Assembly (NCBI GenBank): GCA_019694595.1 | Contig: JAIBBQ010000025.1 | Location: forward strand, 1 to 49,067 | Reading direction: 5' to 3' | Source: Myxococcaceae bacterium | GTDB taxonomy: Bacteria; Myxococcota; Myxococcia; Myxococcales; Myxococcaceae | Length of the DNA stretch: 49,067 nt | Part shown: one piece after another, positions 1-8,497 of the stretch | Layout of the letters: every line of letters starts with the position of its first letter | Numbering within the stretch: position 1 is the first letter of the stretch | The notes under the pieces: generated by a model | Told to the model about the DNA's origin: nothing | Database searches by the model: none | Seen by the model: only the letters and a program-made list of their open reading frames with translations | Translations under genes and position numbers: made by a program

Positions 1-1
1 T

Positions 2-73
2 TCGGGCGGCGGCTCTTCGGGCGGCGGCTCTGCGGGCGGTGGCTCCGCGGGCGGAGGCTCGGGCGGCGGCTCC
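2..73 (+). repeat. 15-nt tandem repeat encoding Gly-Ser linker
   Basis: Four 15-nt units (2-16, 17-31, 32-46, 47-61) each encode S/A-G-G-G-S, and a partial fifth unit follows. The units differ mainly at third positions and in the first codon. They form the flexible linker between the missing export signal and the hydrolase domain. The full copy number is unknown because the window cuts the repeat. Confidence 0.75.
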
Positions 74-1276
74 GCGGACGCCGGGCGCCCCGACTCCGGG
101 ATCGCTGACGCGGGCGTCGACCCCACGACGCTCAAGAACAAGCTCCTCTTCGGGTACCAGGGGTGGTTCGCCTGCCCGGGCGACGGCTCGGCGGTGAACC
201 GCTGGGTGCACTGGAAGCGCGGCGACGGCACGCCGACGGTGGACCTCTGGCCCGACGTGCGCGAGCTCCCCCCGGGCGAGCGCTGCGCGACCGGGTGGAC
301 GCAGCCCGACGGCGGAGCGAGCGAGGTCTACTCGGCTTCCCGCAGCGCCACGGTGGACCGCCACTTCGCGTGGATGCAGCAGTACGGCATCGACGGCGTG
401 GTGTTGCAGCGCTTCTCGTCCGAGCTCAAGGACCCCGCCTTCCTCGCCTTCCGCAACCAGGTGCTCCAGCACGTGCGCGCCTCTGCCGAGGCGCACGGCC
501 GCGTGTTCGCGGTCATGTACGACATCTCCGGCGCCAGCAGCACCACGCTGGTCCAGGACCTGGAGAGCGACTGGGCGACCCTGGTGAACACGCTCCAGGT
601 GACGCAGAGCCCGAACTACCTGCGCCACCGGGGCAAGCCGCTGCTCGCCATCTGGGGCCTGGGCTTCTCGGACCGGCCCGCGACGACGGCCCAGGCGCAG
701 GCGCTCATCGCGTGGTTCAAGTCGCAGGCGCCGGTCGCCGAGCGCGCCACGCTCCTGGGCGGCGTCCCGCGCACCTGGCGCACCGACGCCACCTGGGCGC
801 CCACGCTGCGCACCCTCGACGTCATCAGCCCCTGGACCGTGGGCGCCTTCGTCGACGACCCCGGCGCCGACAACTACAAGCCGACCATGGTGGCCGACCT
901 GGCGAACGCGGCCGACGCCGGGGCCGAGTACATGCCGGTCGTCTTCCCCGGCTTCTCCTGGAAGAACCTCAACAACGGCCCGCTGAACCAGATCCCCCGG
1001 CGGGGCGGCAAGTTCTGGTGGCGGCAGCTCTACAACGCGAAGAGCGCCGGGGCTCCGTTCGTCTACGGCGCGATGTTCGACGAGGTCGACGAAGGCACCG
1101 CGATGTTCAAGCTGGTGCCCACCGCGGCGGGCCTGCCCACGCAGTACCCGTTCCTGCCGCTCGACGCCGACGGCGAGGCGCTGCCCAGCGACTGGTACCT
1201 GCGGCTCGCGGGCGAAGGCGCGCGCATGCTGCGCGGCGAGATCCCGCTCTCGCCGACCCGGCCCATCACCCCCTGA
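2..1276 (+). CDS. Secreted GH71/GH99-like glycoside hydrolase, 5' end cut by window
   Basis: The reading frame is open from the window edge to the TGA at 1274-1276, so the N-terminus (presumably a signal or lipoprotein peptide) is missing. The visible part begins with a Gly-Ser linker (GGGSS/GGGSA units), then a short stretch with two DAG motifs (DAGRPD, DAGVDP). The domain then starts at KLLFGYQGWFACPGDGS. That opening, VMYDISGAS in the middle, and MFDEVDEGTAMFK near the C-terminus are what I recognise from glycoside hydrolase family 71/99-like proteins. The acidic pair in DEVDEG is the likely catalytic region, by analogy with the GH99 EWHE region; that is inference. The role would be hydrolysis of an alpha-linked polysaccharide outside the cell. 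A start at the internal ATG (194) would remove the conserved opening and is rejected. The family call is fairly confident; the substrate is unknown. Confidence 0.72.
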   Translation, partial: SGGGSSGGGSAGGGSAGGGSGGGSADAGRPDSGIADAGVDPTTLKNKLLFGYQGWFACPGDGSAVNRWVHWKRGDGTPTVDLWPDVRELPPGERCATGWTQPDGGASEVYSASRSATVDRHFAWMQQYGIDGVVLQRFSSELKDPAFLAFRNQVLQHVRASAEAHGRVFAVMYDISGASSTTLVQDLESDWATLVNTLQVTQSPNYLRHRGKPLLAIWGLGFSDRPATTAQAQALIAWFKSQAPVAERATLLGGVPRTWRTDATWAPTLRTLDVISPWTVGAFVDDPGADNYKPTMVADLANAADAGAEYMPVVFPGFSWKNLNNGPLNQIPRRGGKFWWRQLYNAKSAGAPFVYGAMFDEVDEGTAMFKLVPTAAGLPTQYPFLPLDADGEALPSDWYLRLAGEGARMLRGEIPLSPTRPITP

Positions 1277-1283
1277 AATGCCA

Positions 1284-1315
1284 GAGGCCGGCGCCCCGAG
1301 CGGGGAACCGGCCTC
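1284..1315. terminator. Stem-loop between convergent genes
   Basis: GAGGCCGG (1284-1291) pairs with CCGGCCTC (1308-1315), and an inner CCCC/GGGG stem lies inside. It sits 7 nt after the hydrolase stop and 23 nt before the end of the leftward M48 gene, the usual place for a bidirectional terminator. There is no T-run, so Rho-independent action is unproven. Confidence 0.5.
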
Positions 1316-1338
1316 CGGTCACTGCACGACGGTGCGCC

Positions 1339-2406
1339 TTACTTGCCCGCGGGCAGCGCGGGGATGAGCGCCTTGATGTTCTCGGGCAGCTCGGGCTTGT
1401 TGGTCGCCCCCGCGAGGAACGGCTGGAACTCCCCGTTGCGCAGCGCGGTCAGCGCCTTGAGGCGGTCCACGTTGCTCGGGTGGTTGGGGAAGCCCTGGCG
1501 GCTCTGCTCGACGATCTGCAGGAAGCTGTCGAACTCGGTGGGCTCGTACCCGGTCGAGATCATCAGCTCGAGCGCCGCCTTGTCCGCCGCGAACTCCGCT
1601 TCCTTGCCGGAGCCGAACTTCTGCTTGAAGTCGATGACCCCGTCGGTGAGCGTGTTGATGAGCTTGCTCAGCCCGCTGTCCGGGTTCGCGGTGCCGTCGA
1701 CCGGCTTGTCGAACTCGCCGCTGAGGTCGGCGTACTTGCGGACCTCCGCGGGAGCGCTGTCGCCGATGCCGGCCTTGATGAACGCCGCGCCCTTCATCGC
1801 CACCACGCAGATGTTGTGCTTCACGCTGGCGTAGGTCTTCACCGTGTCGCGGTTCACCACGTGGCCGATCTCATGGCCGAGGATGCCCGCGAGCTGCGCC
1901 TCGTTCTTCACCCGCGCGAGCAGGCCGGTGGTGACCACCACGTAGCCGCCCGGAGCGCTGAACGCGTTCACGTCCGGGTGCTCGAGCACCGCGAACACCC
2001 AGGGGAGCTCGGGCCGCGCCGACGCGCTGGCGAGCGACTTGCCCAGCTTCGCCACGTAGGCGGTGAGGTCGTTCTTGCCGCCCATCTTGACCTGCACCTC
2101 GCTCGGCTTGGTCGAGATGTCGGGGAGGTCGGGGTTGCCTTCCACGAAGTACGGGGCCTTCACGGTCTGGGTGAGGCCGACGACCACCGAGCCGCCGATC
2201 TCCTTCTCTTCCTGGATGGGGATGATGCCGTCTTCCTTGGGGCACTTCTTGGCGTCTTCATCGCCCTGCTTGTTGGCCGCCGCGATGGCCGCCGCCATCT
2301 TCTGCGCGTTGGCCGCAGCGCCCTTGAGGTCGCCTCCGGCCGCCGACTTCAGCGTGGCACAGCCCGACATCAACGCGACCACCACCATCAGTACGGAGCG
2401 GTTCAT
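1339..2406 (-). CDS. M48-family metalloprotease lipoprotein
   Basis: This 355-residue protein begins with a lipoprotein signal (lipobox LMSGC near residue 16). An Ala/Lys-rich helical stretch follows, then a zinc-protease domain. The active-site motif GHEIGH lies near residues 176-181, with the third zinc ligand probably the Glu of EAEFAAD near residue 268. The late NHPSNVDRLKAL motif is also typical of M48 (Oma1/BepA-like) peptidases. Such enzymes cleave misfolded or damaged envelope proteins; here it would be anchored to a membrane in the periplasm. The start is the ATG at 2406, which overlaps the stop of the upstream SH3-like gene by 4 bases (ATGA), so translation is probably coupled. It is the last gene of a three-gene leftward operon behind an adenylate cyclase. 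Family assignment is confident; the substrate is unknown. Confidence 0.9.
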   Translation of the reverse strand: MNRSVLMVVVALMSGCATLKSAAGGDLKGAAANAQKMAAAIAAANKQGDEDAKKCPKEDGIIPIQEEKEIGGSVVVGLTQTVKAPYFVEGNPDLPDISTKPSEVQVKMGGKNDLTAYVAKLGKSLASASARPELPWVFAVLEHPDVNAFSAPGGYVVVTTGLLARVKNEAQLAGILGHEIGHVVNRDTVKTYASVKHNICVVAMKGAAFIKAGIGDSAPAEVRKYADLSGEFDKPVDGTANPDSGLSKLINTLTDGVIDFKQKFGSGKEAEFAADKAALELMISTGYEPTEFDSFLQIVEQSRQGFPNHPSNVDRLKALTALRNGEFQPFLAGATNKPELPENIKALIPALPAGK

Positions 2407-2906
2407 TTGCCACCCTTCTTCTTCTTGCCAGCCGCGGCCGGCTCGGAGTCCTTGTTCGCCTGGAAGTTGATGCCTTCGACCAGCACGACCTGCTGGCCGG
2501 CCACCTTGGCCTCAGGGCCCTTGCTGTTCGCGTAGTTCTGACCCGACCGAGACAGCGCACGGGTCGCGGCGCCCGACGAGGCGACCGCGTGACCGAGAAT
2601 CGGCTTGCCGTCGCTCGCCACCTCGTCCTGCGGCTTCTTCATCGAGAGGTTGGCCATCATCACGAAGCCTTCCTTGGCTCCGCTCTTGACCTTGTGGAAC
2701 TTGGGGTCGCTCTTGTCGACGCCCTGCCACTGCACTTCCGTGCCCGGCTGCAGCGTGACCACCGCGGTGCCGGTGGCGGTCGCGGTCTTGAGGACCTTGG
2801 TGTCCTTCGACTTGATGTACAGCGGGTCACCCGGATTGATGGCGAATGCCGTGCTGGCGCCGAACAGCGCGAGCCCGGTCACTGCCCCCTTCAGTGTCTG
2901 CTTCAT
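2403..2906 (-). CDS. Secreted SH3-like domain protein
   Basis: A 167-residue protein with an N-terminal signal peptide (MKQTLKGAVTGLALFG, cleavage likely after ASTAFA). The mature start (INPGDPLYIKSKDTKVL) and TGTAVVTLQPGTEVQW resemble a bacterial SH3 (SH3b) fold, which often binds cell-wall peptides. The C-terminal half is less structured and ends in a Lys/Gly-rich tail (KKKKGGK). An in-frame upstream ATG at 2993 would add 29 residues, but the ATG at 2906 is chosen because a strong AAGGAGG ribosome site lies 8 bases before it and the signal peptide starts there. The gene lies 20 bases after the cyclase stop and overlaps the M48 start. Its place between a cyclase and a protease suggests an envelope-quality role; that is inference. 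Confidence 0.8.
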   Translation of the reverse strand: MKQTLKGAVTGLALFGASTAFAINPGDPLYIKSKDTKVLKTATATGTAVVTLQPGTEVQWQGVDKSDPKFHKVKSGAKEGFVMMANLSMKKPQDEVASDGKPILGHAVASSGAATRALSRSGQNYANSKGPEAKVAGQQVVLVEGINFQANKDSEPAAAGKKKKGGK

Positions 2907-2926
2907 CGTGTGCTGCCTCCTTGAGG

Positions 2927-5443
2927 TCACTTCTCCAGCGACGAAACGCCATCCCAGCCTTCCGACGGTGGCTGGGTCAGATACTGCGTGCACTTCTGTG
3001 CGAGCGCCTTCGACGGACCGTCGGCTTGGTCCAATGCCAGGGCGGCGTCAAGGCGAACGAGCGCTTCCTGGAACTTGCGCTGCCGGTAGAGCAGCAGCCC
3101 CTGGCCGTAGAGCTCCGCCACCTGCAGGCGTTCCTGGCTCACCTGGCCCTTGAGCCCCATCAGCTCGTAGATGGCGGTGGCCTCGTGCTTGCCGGCGACG
3201 CGGACGAGGTCGATCTCCCGCGCTTCCACGTCGTGCTTCACGGCCTCGTAGGTGAGCGGGCCCATCAGGATGCCCGTGCCGTAGAACTTGTTGGCCGCCT
3301 CGAGCCGCGCCGCGAGGTTCATGCCGTCGCCCAGCGCGGTGTAGTCCATCAGCTGCGCGCTGCCGATGTTGCCCACGAACATCAGGTCGGTGTTGAGCCC
3401 GATGCGCGTGTACACGTCGGGCAGGCCTTCGTCGTGGAACACCTGCCGGAGGCTGGTGATGGCCGCCTGGGCCGCGAGCGCGCCGCGGCACGCCCGCAGG
3501 GCGTGGTCGTGGTGCGAGACCGGCGCGCCGAAGAGCGCCACCACCGCGTCGCCGATGTACTTGTCGATGCACGCGCCTTCCTTGGTGAGCACCGGCGTCA
3601 CCGTGGACAGGTAGCGGTTGAGCAGCTTCATCAGCCCGCGCGGGTTGCCGTGGTACTTCTCGGCGAAGGTCGAGAAGCCACGGATGTCCGAGAAGAACGC
3701 GGTGATGACGATGCTCTGGCCTTCGAGCGACGGGAGCTGCTTCTGCTCGATCATCGCCTCGACGAGGTCCTTCTCCATGTAGTTCTGGAACATCTCCTTC
3801 ATCCGCTCGCGCTCCTTGCGCGCGAACAGCCGTTCCCACGTGGTGGCGAGAATGGACCCCACGGTGCCGGCGAGCCCGGGCATCGCCGACAGCACGTGGA
3901 TCTTGGTGGCCACCAGGAAGCTGCCGGTGACCACGAAGAAGCCCACGTACAGGAGCACCGGCCAGCCGATGTCGATGAAGGTGTTGCGGATCACCAGCAC
4001 CAGCGCGACCGAGAAGAAGGCCACCGCGAACCCGAAGAGGATCGACACCCACTCCGGCGCGTTCAAGATGAAGCGGCCGTCGAGCAGGTTCTGCAGCATC
4101 GCGGCGTGCTTCACCACCGCGGGCACGGTGTTCTCGAGCGCGGTGGCCTTGATGTCGCCGGTGCCCACCGCGAAGCCAGCCACGAAGACGTACTTGCCCT
4201 TGAACTTCTCCTCGCCGCCCGGCGTGCCGCCCCGGTAGCGCAGCACGTCGGCCAGGCTCGCGGTCTCGAAGCGGTCGTAGAACGCGCCGCCGTAGTCGAT
4301 CTCCGCGGTGCCGTCGGGGTTGATGGGAATGTGGTGCGTGCCGATGGTCAGCTCGCCGGGCGAGATGGTGACCCGCTCGGCCTTCCAGACGTCGGCCATC
4401 ACCGCCACCGGGAGCAGCAGGTAGCTGTTCACCCCGTCGGTCACCGCGAAGCGTGTGCGCCGCATCTTCCCGTCGGGGTCGGGCTCGTGGTCCACCGCGC
4501 CGAAGCCGGTGGTCACCTCGAGCACCTGCTCGATGGCGGGGATGGGGTACTGCTTGCCCAGCTTGTCGCGCTCGTCCTCGGTGATGCCCGGGGGCGGCGA
4601 CGGCGCGGGCACCTCGAGCCCGCCCAGCGTCTCGACCTGGAACGCATAGGCCTCGGCGGCGAGCTGGCGGCGCTTCACCAGCGCGGCCTCGGCGGCCTTC
4701 TTCTGGTCTTCCGGCGAGGGCTCGTCGAAGTTGAAGTTCTGCTCTTCCGGCGGGGGCTCGACCTTCTTGGGCGGCGCCTTGGCCACCTTCTTGAGCACCT
4801 TCTTGCCGGCCTTCTTGGCGCCCTTCTGCGGGGGCGGGGCAGGGGGCTCTTCGGGGGCAGGCTCCGGCGCCGGCTCGGGCGGGGGCGGCGGAGGCGGCGG
4901 CTGCACGTAGCGGTTCTTCGGCTCGTCGACCTTGGGCAGCGCGGGGACGCCCGCGGTCATCGCGAAGCCCAGGTAGAACGGGATGCCGTCCTTCTTGATG
5001 GTCTCGCCGAGCGCGAGGTCGCCGGTGGGGTCCGGCTTGGGCACGTCCATCACCGCGTCGAAGACGATGGCCTTGGCGCCCACCTGGTTCAGGTAGGAGA
5101 AGACGTCGGCCCAGAGCACGCGGTCGTACGGGAACGAGCCGTAGCGCTGGCGCCAGGGCTCGTGATCGTTGATGGCGGCGAAGGTGTCGTCGTCGATGCC
5201 GACGACCACGATGTCCTTGCTCTTGGTCACCGCGCTCCCGGGCACCAGCCGCCAGGGCAGCGCCGTCGCCCCGGTGAACTGGGTGAGCCCGTTGTCGTAC
5301 GCGCCGCGCTCGTCGTCGGTGATGCCCAGCACGTCGAACTTCCACCACAGGGTCGCGAAGGTGGTGGCGATGAGGGAGATCGCCACCATCACGAGCCAGC
5401 TCCGCCGGAAGCGGAGCAGCATCAGGGAAAGTGCGTGTCTCAC
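2927..5443 (-). CDS. CHASE2-domain class III adenylate cyclase
   Basis: An 838-residue membrane sensor. A transmembrane helix (about residues 15-35) is followed by a periplasmic CHASE2-type sensor domain, then three membrane helices (about 464-540, beginning WVSILFGFAVAFF), and a cytoplasmic class III cyclase domain. The metal-binding Asp residues are in FFSDIRGFS and IGDAVVALFG. The base-selecting Lys is in CIDKYIGD and the Thr in DYTALGDG, which points to ATP as substrate and class IIIb. The transition-state Asn and Arg are in NLAARLE. A helical, TPR-like tail ends the protein. Inside CHASE2 (about residues 180-240) lies a Pro-rich then Lys/Ala-rich insertion. The start is taken as the GTG at 5443 (VRHALSLMLLRF); an ATG at 5422 is also possible. 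A longer frame to 5968 would run over the divergent lipoprotein gene and is rejected. It heads the operon with the SH3-like and M48 genes. Confidence 0.9.
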   Translation of the reverse strand: MRHALSLMLLRFRRSWLVMVAISLIATTFATLWWKFDVLGITDDERGAYDNGLTQFTGATALPWRLVPGSAVTKSKDIVVVGIDDDTFAAINDHEPWRQRYGSFPYDRVLWADVFSYLNQVGAKAIVFDAVMDVPKPDPTGDLALGETIKKDGIPFYLGFAMTAGVPALPKVDEPKNRYVQPPPPPPPPEPAPEPAPEEPPAPPPQKGAKKAGKKVLKKVAKAPPKKVEPPPEEQNFNFDEPSPEDQKKAAEAALVKRRQLAAEAYAFQVETLGGLEVPAPSPPPGITEDERDKLGKQYPIPAIEQVLEVTTGFGAVDHEPDPDGKMRRTRFAVTDGVNSYLLLPVAVMADVWKAERVTISPGELTIGTHHIPINPDGTAEIDYGGAFYDRFETASLADVLRYRGGTPGGEEKFKGKYVFVAGFAVGTGDIKATALENTVPAVVKHAAMLQNLLDGRFILNAPEWVSILFGFAVAFFSVALVLVIRNTFIDIGWPVLLYVGFFVVTGSFLVATKIHVLSAMPGLAGTVGSILATTWERLFARKERERMKEMFQNYMEKDLVEAMIEQKQLPSLEGQSIVITAFFSDIRGFSTFAEKYHGNPRGLMKLLNRYLSTVTPVLTKEGACIDKYIGDAVVALFGAPVSHHDHALRACRGALAAQAAITSLRQVFHDEGLPDVYTRIGLNTDLMFVGNIGSAQLMDYTALGDGMNLAARLEAANKFYGTGILMGPLTYEAVKHDVEAREIDLVRVAGKHEATAIYELMGLKGQVSQERLQVAELYGQGLLLYRQRKFQEALVRLDAALALDQADGPSKALAQKCTQYLTQPPSEGWDGVSSLEK

Positions 5444-5555
5444 CGGGGGCGGACCATACCGGGGGGGCCGTTCGGGGCCAGGACGAAAATGGTGGCGCCC
5501 GCCCACCCGACCGTCGCCCGTGACAGCGGCGGGCGGACGTGCTTTCCGCCCCCGC

Positions 5556-6485
5556 ATGCTCCGGTGGACCTGGCCCTTGCTCCTGTGCGCGTGCGCGTCG
5601 ATTCCCTTGCCGCCGGCGGGAGGCGTGCGACCCCCTCCGAAGGCCGCCCGGGAAGTCGAGGTCTGCGCGGTGGTGGGCGGCGAGGACCACCGCCGGCGCT
5701 GGCTGGGCGTCGCCGAGCTGAGCTTCTCGGAATGGGTCACCACCACCATCTCCATCGTGGTGCGGCACCCGAGCGGCGTGCTGGTCATCGACCCCGCGTT
5801 CGGCCGCGCGCTGCCGGTCGACCTCCGGGCGGCGCCGCTGTGGTCGAAGCCGATCCTCGGCGACCTCTCGAGCAAGCGGCCCATCGGCGACCTGCTGCGC
5901 GAGGTGGGCATCGCCCCGGCGGAGGTGAAGTTCGCGGCGCTGAGCCACGCCCACTGGGACCACGCCACCGGCCTCGCCGACCTGCCGCTGTCGGTGGCCT
6001 GGCTGTCGCGGACCGAGGCCGAGTGGTGGCCGACGCTCGAAGGGCAATTCGTTCACGGCGTGATGCCCGCCCACCTGCGCCGCGCGGCCTCGCGGCTCAC
6101 CCCGTTCGACTTCGACGGCCCGCCGGTGCTGGGCTTCGCCGCGTCGCACGACTTCTTCGGCGACGGCTCGGTGGTGGCGGTGCCGCTGCCCGGCCACACG
6201 CCCGGGAGCACCGGCTACCTGCTGGCAGGGCAGGGCGGGAAGCGCTGGCTGTACATCGGCGACACCACCTGGACCTTCCGCGGCGTCGAGAAGCCGGCGC
6301 ACAAGAACCCGCTGCTCGGCGCCACCGTGGACCTGGACCCGGAGCAGCTCGGCGTCACCATCGGGCTGCTGCACGCGCTCTTGCTCGAGCACCCCGAGGT
6401 GCAGATCGTCCCCGGGCACGACCTCCAGGACTTCATGCCCCGCTGTGAGAAGGTGTTCGCGTCGGGTCCTGCGGCGGCGCCGTGA
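5556..6485 (+). CDS. Metallo-beta-lactamase-fold lipoprotein
   Basis: A 309-residue hydrolase. The ATG at 5556 gives a lipoprotein signal (MLRWTWPLLLCAC, lipobox LCAC); a longer upstream frame lacks a signal and overlaps the divergent cyclase gene. The metallo-beta-lactamase motifs are complete: HAHWDHATG (HxHxDH) near residue 130, PGHTPGSTGYLL for the next His, GDTTWT for the bridging Asp, and a C-terminal PGHD. It should bind one or two metal ions and hydrolyse a small molecule in the periplasm; nothing shows which one. Its last 53 bases overlap the end of the convergent gene at 6433-7128. It is divergent from the cyclase operon across 112 bases. Confidence 0.85.
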   Translation: MLRWTWPLLLCACASIPLPPAGGVRPPPKAAREVEVCAVVGGEDHRRRWLGVAELSFSEWVTTTISIVVRHPSGVLVIDPAFGRALPVDLRAAPLWSKPILGDLSSKRPIGDLLREVGIAPAEVKFAALSHAHWDHATGLADLPLSVAWLSRTEAEWWPTLEGQFVHGVMPAHLRRAASRLTPFDFDGPPVLGFAASHDFFGDGSVVAVPLPGHTPGSTGYLLAGQGGKRWLYIGDTTWTFRGVEKPAHKNPLLGATVDLDPEQLGVTIGLLHALLLEHPEVQIVPGHDLQDFMPRCEKVFASGPAAAP

Positions 6486-7128
6486 CGGTCGACTGCGCGA
6501 CCTGACCGTCGCGCAGGATCTTCGCCAGCGCGGGGAAGCCTTCGTCGAACGCGGTGATGGCCCCTTCGCCGAGCACGGCCGCGCCGTCGATGGGCCGGGT
6601 GACGCCGTCGAGCTCGGTGCGCGCCCACGCGAGCAGCACGTCGCGCAGCGCCGCGGCGCGCGGGTTGTCGGTCACCTGGAGCGGCTCGAGCGCCTGCACC
6701 ACCACCGGCCACTTCCTGGCGCGGGCGGCGTGCGCGGCGCGCGCCAGCCGCGGCTCCTGCCCTTCGACGAGGTGTCCCGATGCGTAGGCGAGGCGGGGGG
6801 CCCACAGCGCGTGCACCAGGGCGACGAGCGGCTCCGCGGTGTCTCGGAAGCGGGCGGGGTCCAGGTGGAGCGCGTGCTGGAGGTCCTCCAGCGCGTCGGG
6901 CAGCCGCCACAGCCACAGCTTCGCCCGGCCGGTGAGCACCAGCCGGTCCTGGCAGAGCGTGAAGGCCTCCAGCGCGTCGACGATGCGCCCTTCGGAGAGG
7001 GCCATGAAGCCCCTGGCCCGGGCGCGCTGGCCGCGGCCCGCGACCCAGTTCACGGCGACGATCACCACCACCACCGGCAGCACGAGCTCCAGCAGCGCGA
7101 GCACCGAGGTGACCAGGGTCGACTCCAT
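6433..7128 (-). CDS. Membrane-anchored TPR-like protein, hypothetical
   Basis: A 231-residue protein with one strong N-terminal transmembrane helix (about residues 8-29, LALLELVLPVVVVIVAV). An Arg-rich stop-transfer follows, then helical pairs typical of tetratricopeptide repeats, for example LSEGRIVDALEAFTLC and LPDALEDLQHALHLDP. The likely role is a protein-protein interaction platform facing the cytoplasm. The C-terminal 18 codons overlap the tail of the convergent lipoprotein hydrolase gene. I do not recognise a named family. Confidence 0.7.
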   Translation of the reverse strand: MESTLVTSVLALLELVLPVVVVIVAVNWVAGRGQRARARGFMALSEGRIVDALEAFTLCQDRLVLTGRAKLWLWRLPDALEDLQHALHLDPARFRDTAEPLVALVHALWAPRLAYASGHLVEGQEPRLARAAHAARARKWPVVVQALEPLQVTDNPRAAALRDVLLAWARTELDGVTRPIDGAAVLGEGAITAFDEGFPALAKILRDGQVAQSTVTAPPQDPTRTPSHSGA

Positions 7129-7189
7129 CGCGCAGACGCTAGCCCGGCGACTGAAGGCGCGCGGAAGCGCCCCCGCCCGGGTGAAACCT

Positions 7190-8356
7190 TCAGAGCCCGT
7201 ACGCCGTCTTCACCGCGCTCACCACCTGGGCCGGCGTGCAGGCCCCCGGCGGGCAGCGCGAGGCGACCGACTGGTTGGCGACGAAGGCCTTGGCGCGGAA
7301 GTGCGCGTTGACGTCGGAGTTCCAGGAGCGCACGTGGTTGCCCAGGCACTCCGCGCCCCACGCCGCGGTGAGGCCGCTCGAGCCCACCTGGTTCAGGCAC
7401 TGGGTCTTGGTCTGCGCGCCGATGCCGGCCTGGTAGGTGCACCACTCGGTGCGGTGGAGCGAGTTGATGCGGCAGTAGCAGCCGCTGCTGCAGCCCTGGG
7501 TGATGCCCTTCTCGAAGGGGTAGTTCACGTAGCCGCTCCCCATGTTCTCGATGATGCCGCCGGTGAGCGGGAAGATGCGGGAGCTCTGGTACAGCATCGC
7601 CAGGCCGATGGCCTTGAGGCCCGCCTCGTAGTCGCTCTGCGCGGTGCCCTTGAGCTTCTGCAGCGCGGGGATCAGCGTCGCGGAGTCGACCACCCACCGC
7701 GCGACGCGGTCGGGCGTGGGGTCGGCCACGGTGACCGAGGTGGTGATGCCCCCCGAGGTGTACGTGCAGCGCTTCGCGGGGTACGGCCAGCCCGGGTACG
7801 TCGCGGCCACGCACGAGACCTCGACGTAGGGCTTGGGCGACAGCAGGGTCACCAGCGAGGCGGGCACCACCAGCGTTCCCGGACATTGATCCGGCACGCC
7901 CGCCGGCATCGCCTGACACGGCCCGGGGGCGCAGACCTCCTTCGGCACCAGTTGACCGCTCTTGCAGACGTAGAGCGTCGACGGGCTGCCGGCGATGCCG
8001 TTGCCACCGCAGAACAGTCCTCCTTCCTTGGGGCAGGGGCCCACGCTCGAAGGGCCCGCGTCGGCGAGCCCGGCATCGTGAGCACCGGCATCCGCGGGAA
8101 CACCGCCGCCGTCATGCCCGCCCGTCGCCGGGCCGGCGTCCGGCAGGTGCCCGGGCTCGCCCGGACCGGCATCGGGCCCGGCGTCGAGCGCTTCGTCCGG
8201 GCCGGCGTCCGTGCCCGGTGGCTCCTCGCCTGCGTCGCCAGCCGGGTCTGCCGGCCGGTACGGCATCCATGGCTCGTCGGGCACCGCATCGATGGCGCCG
8301 CCGCAGGCAGCGAGCCACGCCACGATGAGCCCCGCCAACGGTCGACGCATGGTCAT
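7190..8356 (-). CDS. Hypothetical Cys-rich lipoprotein with DAG-type linker
   Basis: A 388-residue predicted lipoprotein (MTMRRPLAGLIVAWLAAC, lipobox LAAC). Residues about 30-105 form a low-complexity Asp/Ala/Gly/Pro linker with repeated DAGP units. A Cys-rich segment follows (PCPKEGGLFC, YVCKSGQ, CAPGPCQAM), then a roughly 220-residue C-terminal domain with more cysteines (CSSGCYC, EWCTYQ, CLNQVG), likely disulfide-bonded. A WVVDSATLIPALQKLKG helix is visible, but no catalytic motif. Two in-frame ATGs (8356 and 8350) are equally good starts. It is divergent from the PuuD-like gene. Function is unknown; surface display is inferred from the lipobox and linker. Confidence 0.7.
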   Translation of the reverse strand: MTMRRPLAGLIVAWLAACGGAIDAVPDEPWMPYRPADPAGDAGEEPPGTDAGPDEALDAGPDAGPGEPGHLPDAGPATGGHDGGGVPADAGAHDAGLADAGPSSVGPCPKEGGLFCGGNGIAGSPSTLYVCKSGQLVPKEVCAPGPCQAMPAGVPDQCPGTLVVPASLVTLLSPKPYVEVSCVAATYPGWPYPAKRCTYTSGGITTSVTVADPTPDRVARWVVDSATLIPALQKLKGTAQSDYEAGLKAIGLAMLYQSSRIFPLTGGIIENMGSGYVNYPFEKGITQGCSSGCYCRINSLHRTEWCTYQAGIGAQTKTQCLNQVGSSGLTAAWGAECLGNHVRSWNSDVNAHFRAKAFVANQSVASRCPPGACTPAQVVSAVKTAYGL

Positions 8357-8375
8357 TTGTCGGAATGGACGAGCC

Positions 8376-8394
8376 AGGCGCCCCGGAGGCGCCT
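8376..8394. other. Perfect 7-bp stem-loop in a divergent promoter region
   Basis: AGGCGCC (8376-8382) and GGCGCCT (8388-8394) form a perfect stem with a CCGGA loop. It lies 19 bases upstream of the leftward lipoprotein gene and about 100 bases before the rightward PuuD-like gene. It could be an operator, a leader hairpin or chance in GC-rich DNA. Confidence 0.3.
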
Positions 8395-8497
8395 TGTAAG
8401 TCCGCTTGACCTCCCGGGCCTGGTCCTCGCGTCACCCAGCGACGAGCGCGACTTGGAGGCGCTGCCTTGGGCCCGGTGGGTTAGATACACCCCGCCG

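Noticed and set aside
5444-5968. Upstream extension of the adenylate cyclase by 175 residues
   Set aside because: It would overlap the well-supported divergent lipoprotein gene, has no signal or domain, and leaves the true N-terminal membrane helix internal.
2846-6448. 1200-residue plus-strand frame opposite the cyclase
   Set aside because: It is an Arg/His/Gly-rich shadow of a high-GC gene, without domains, crossing several real genes.
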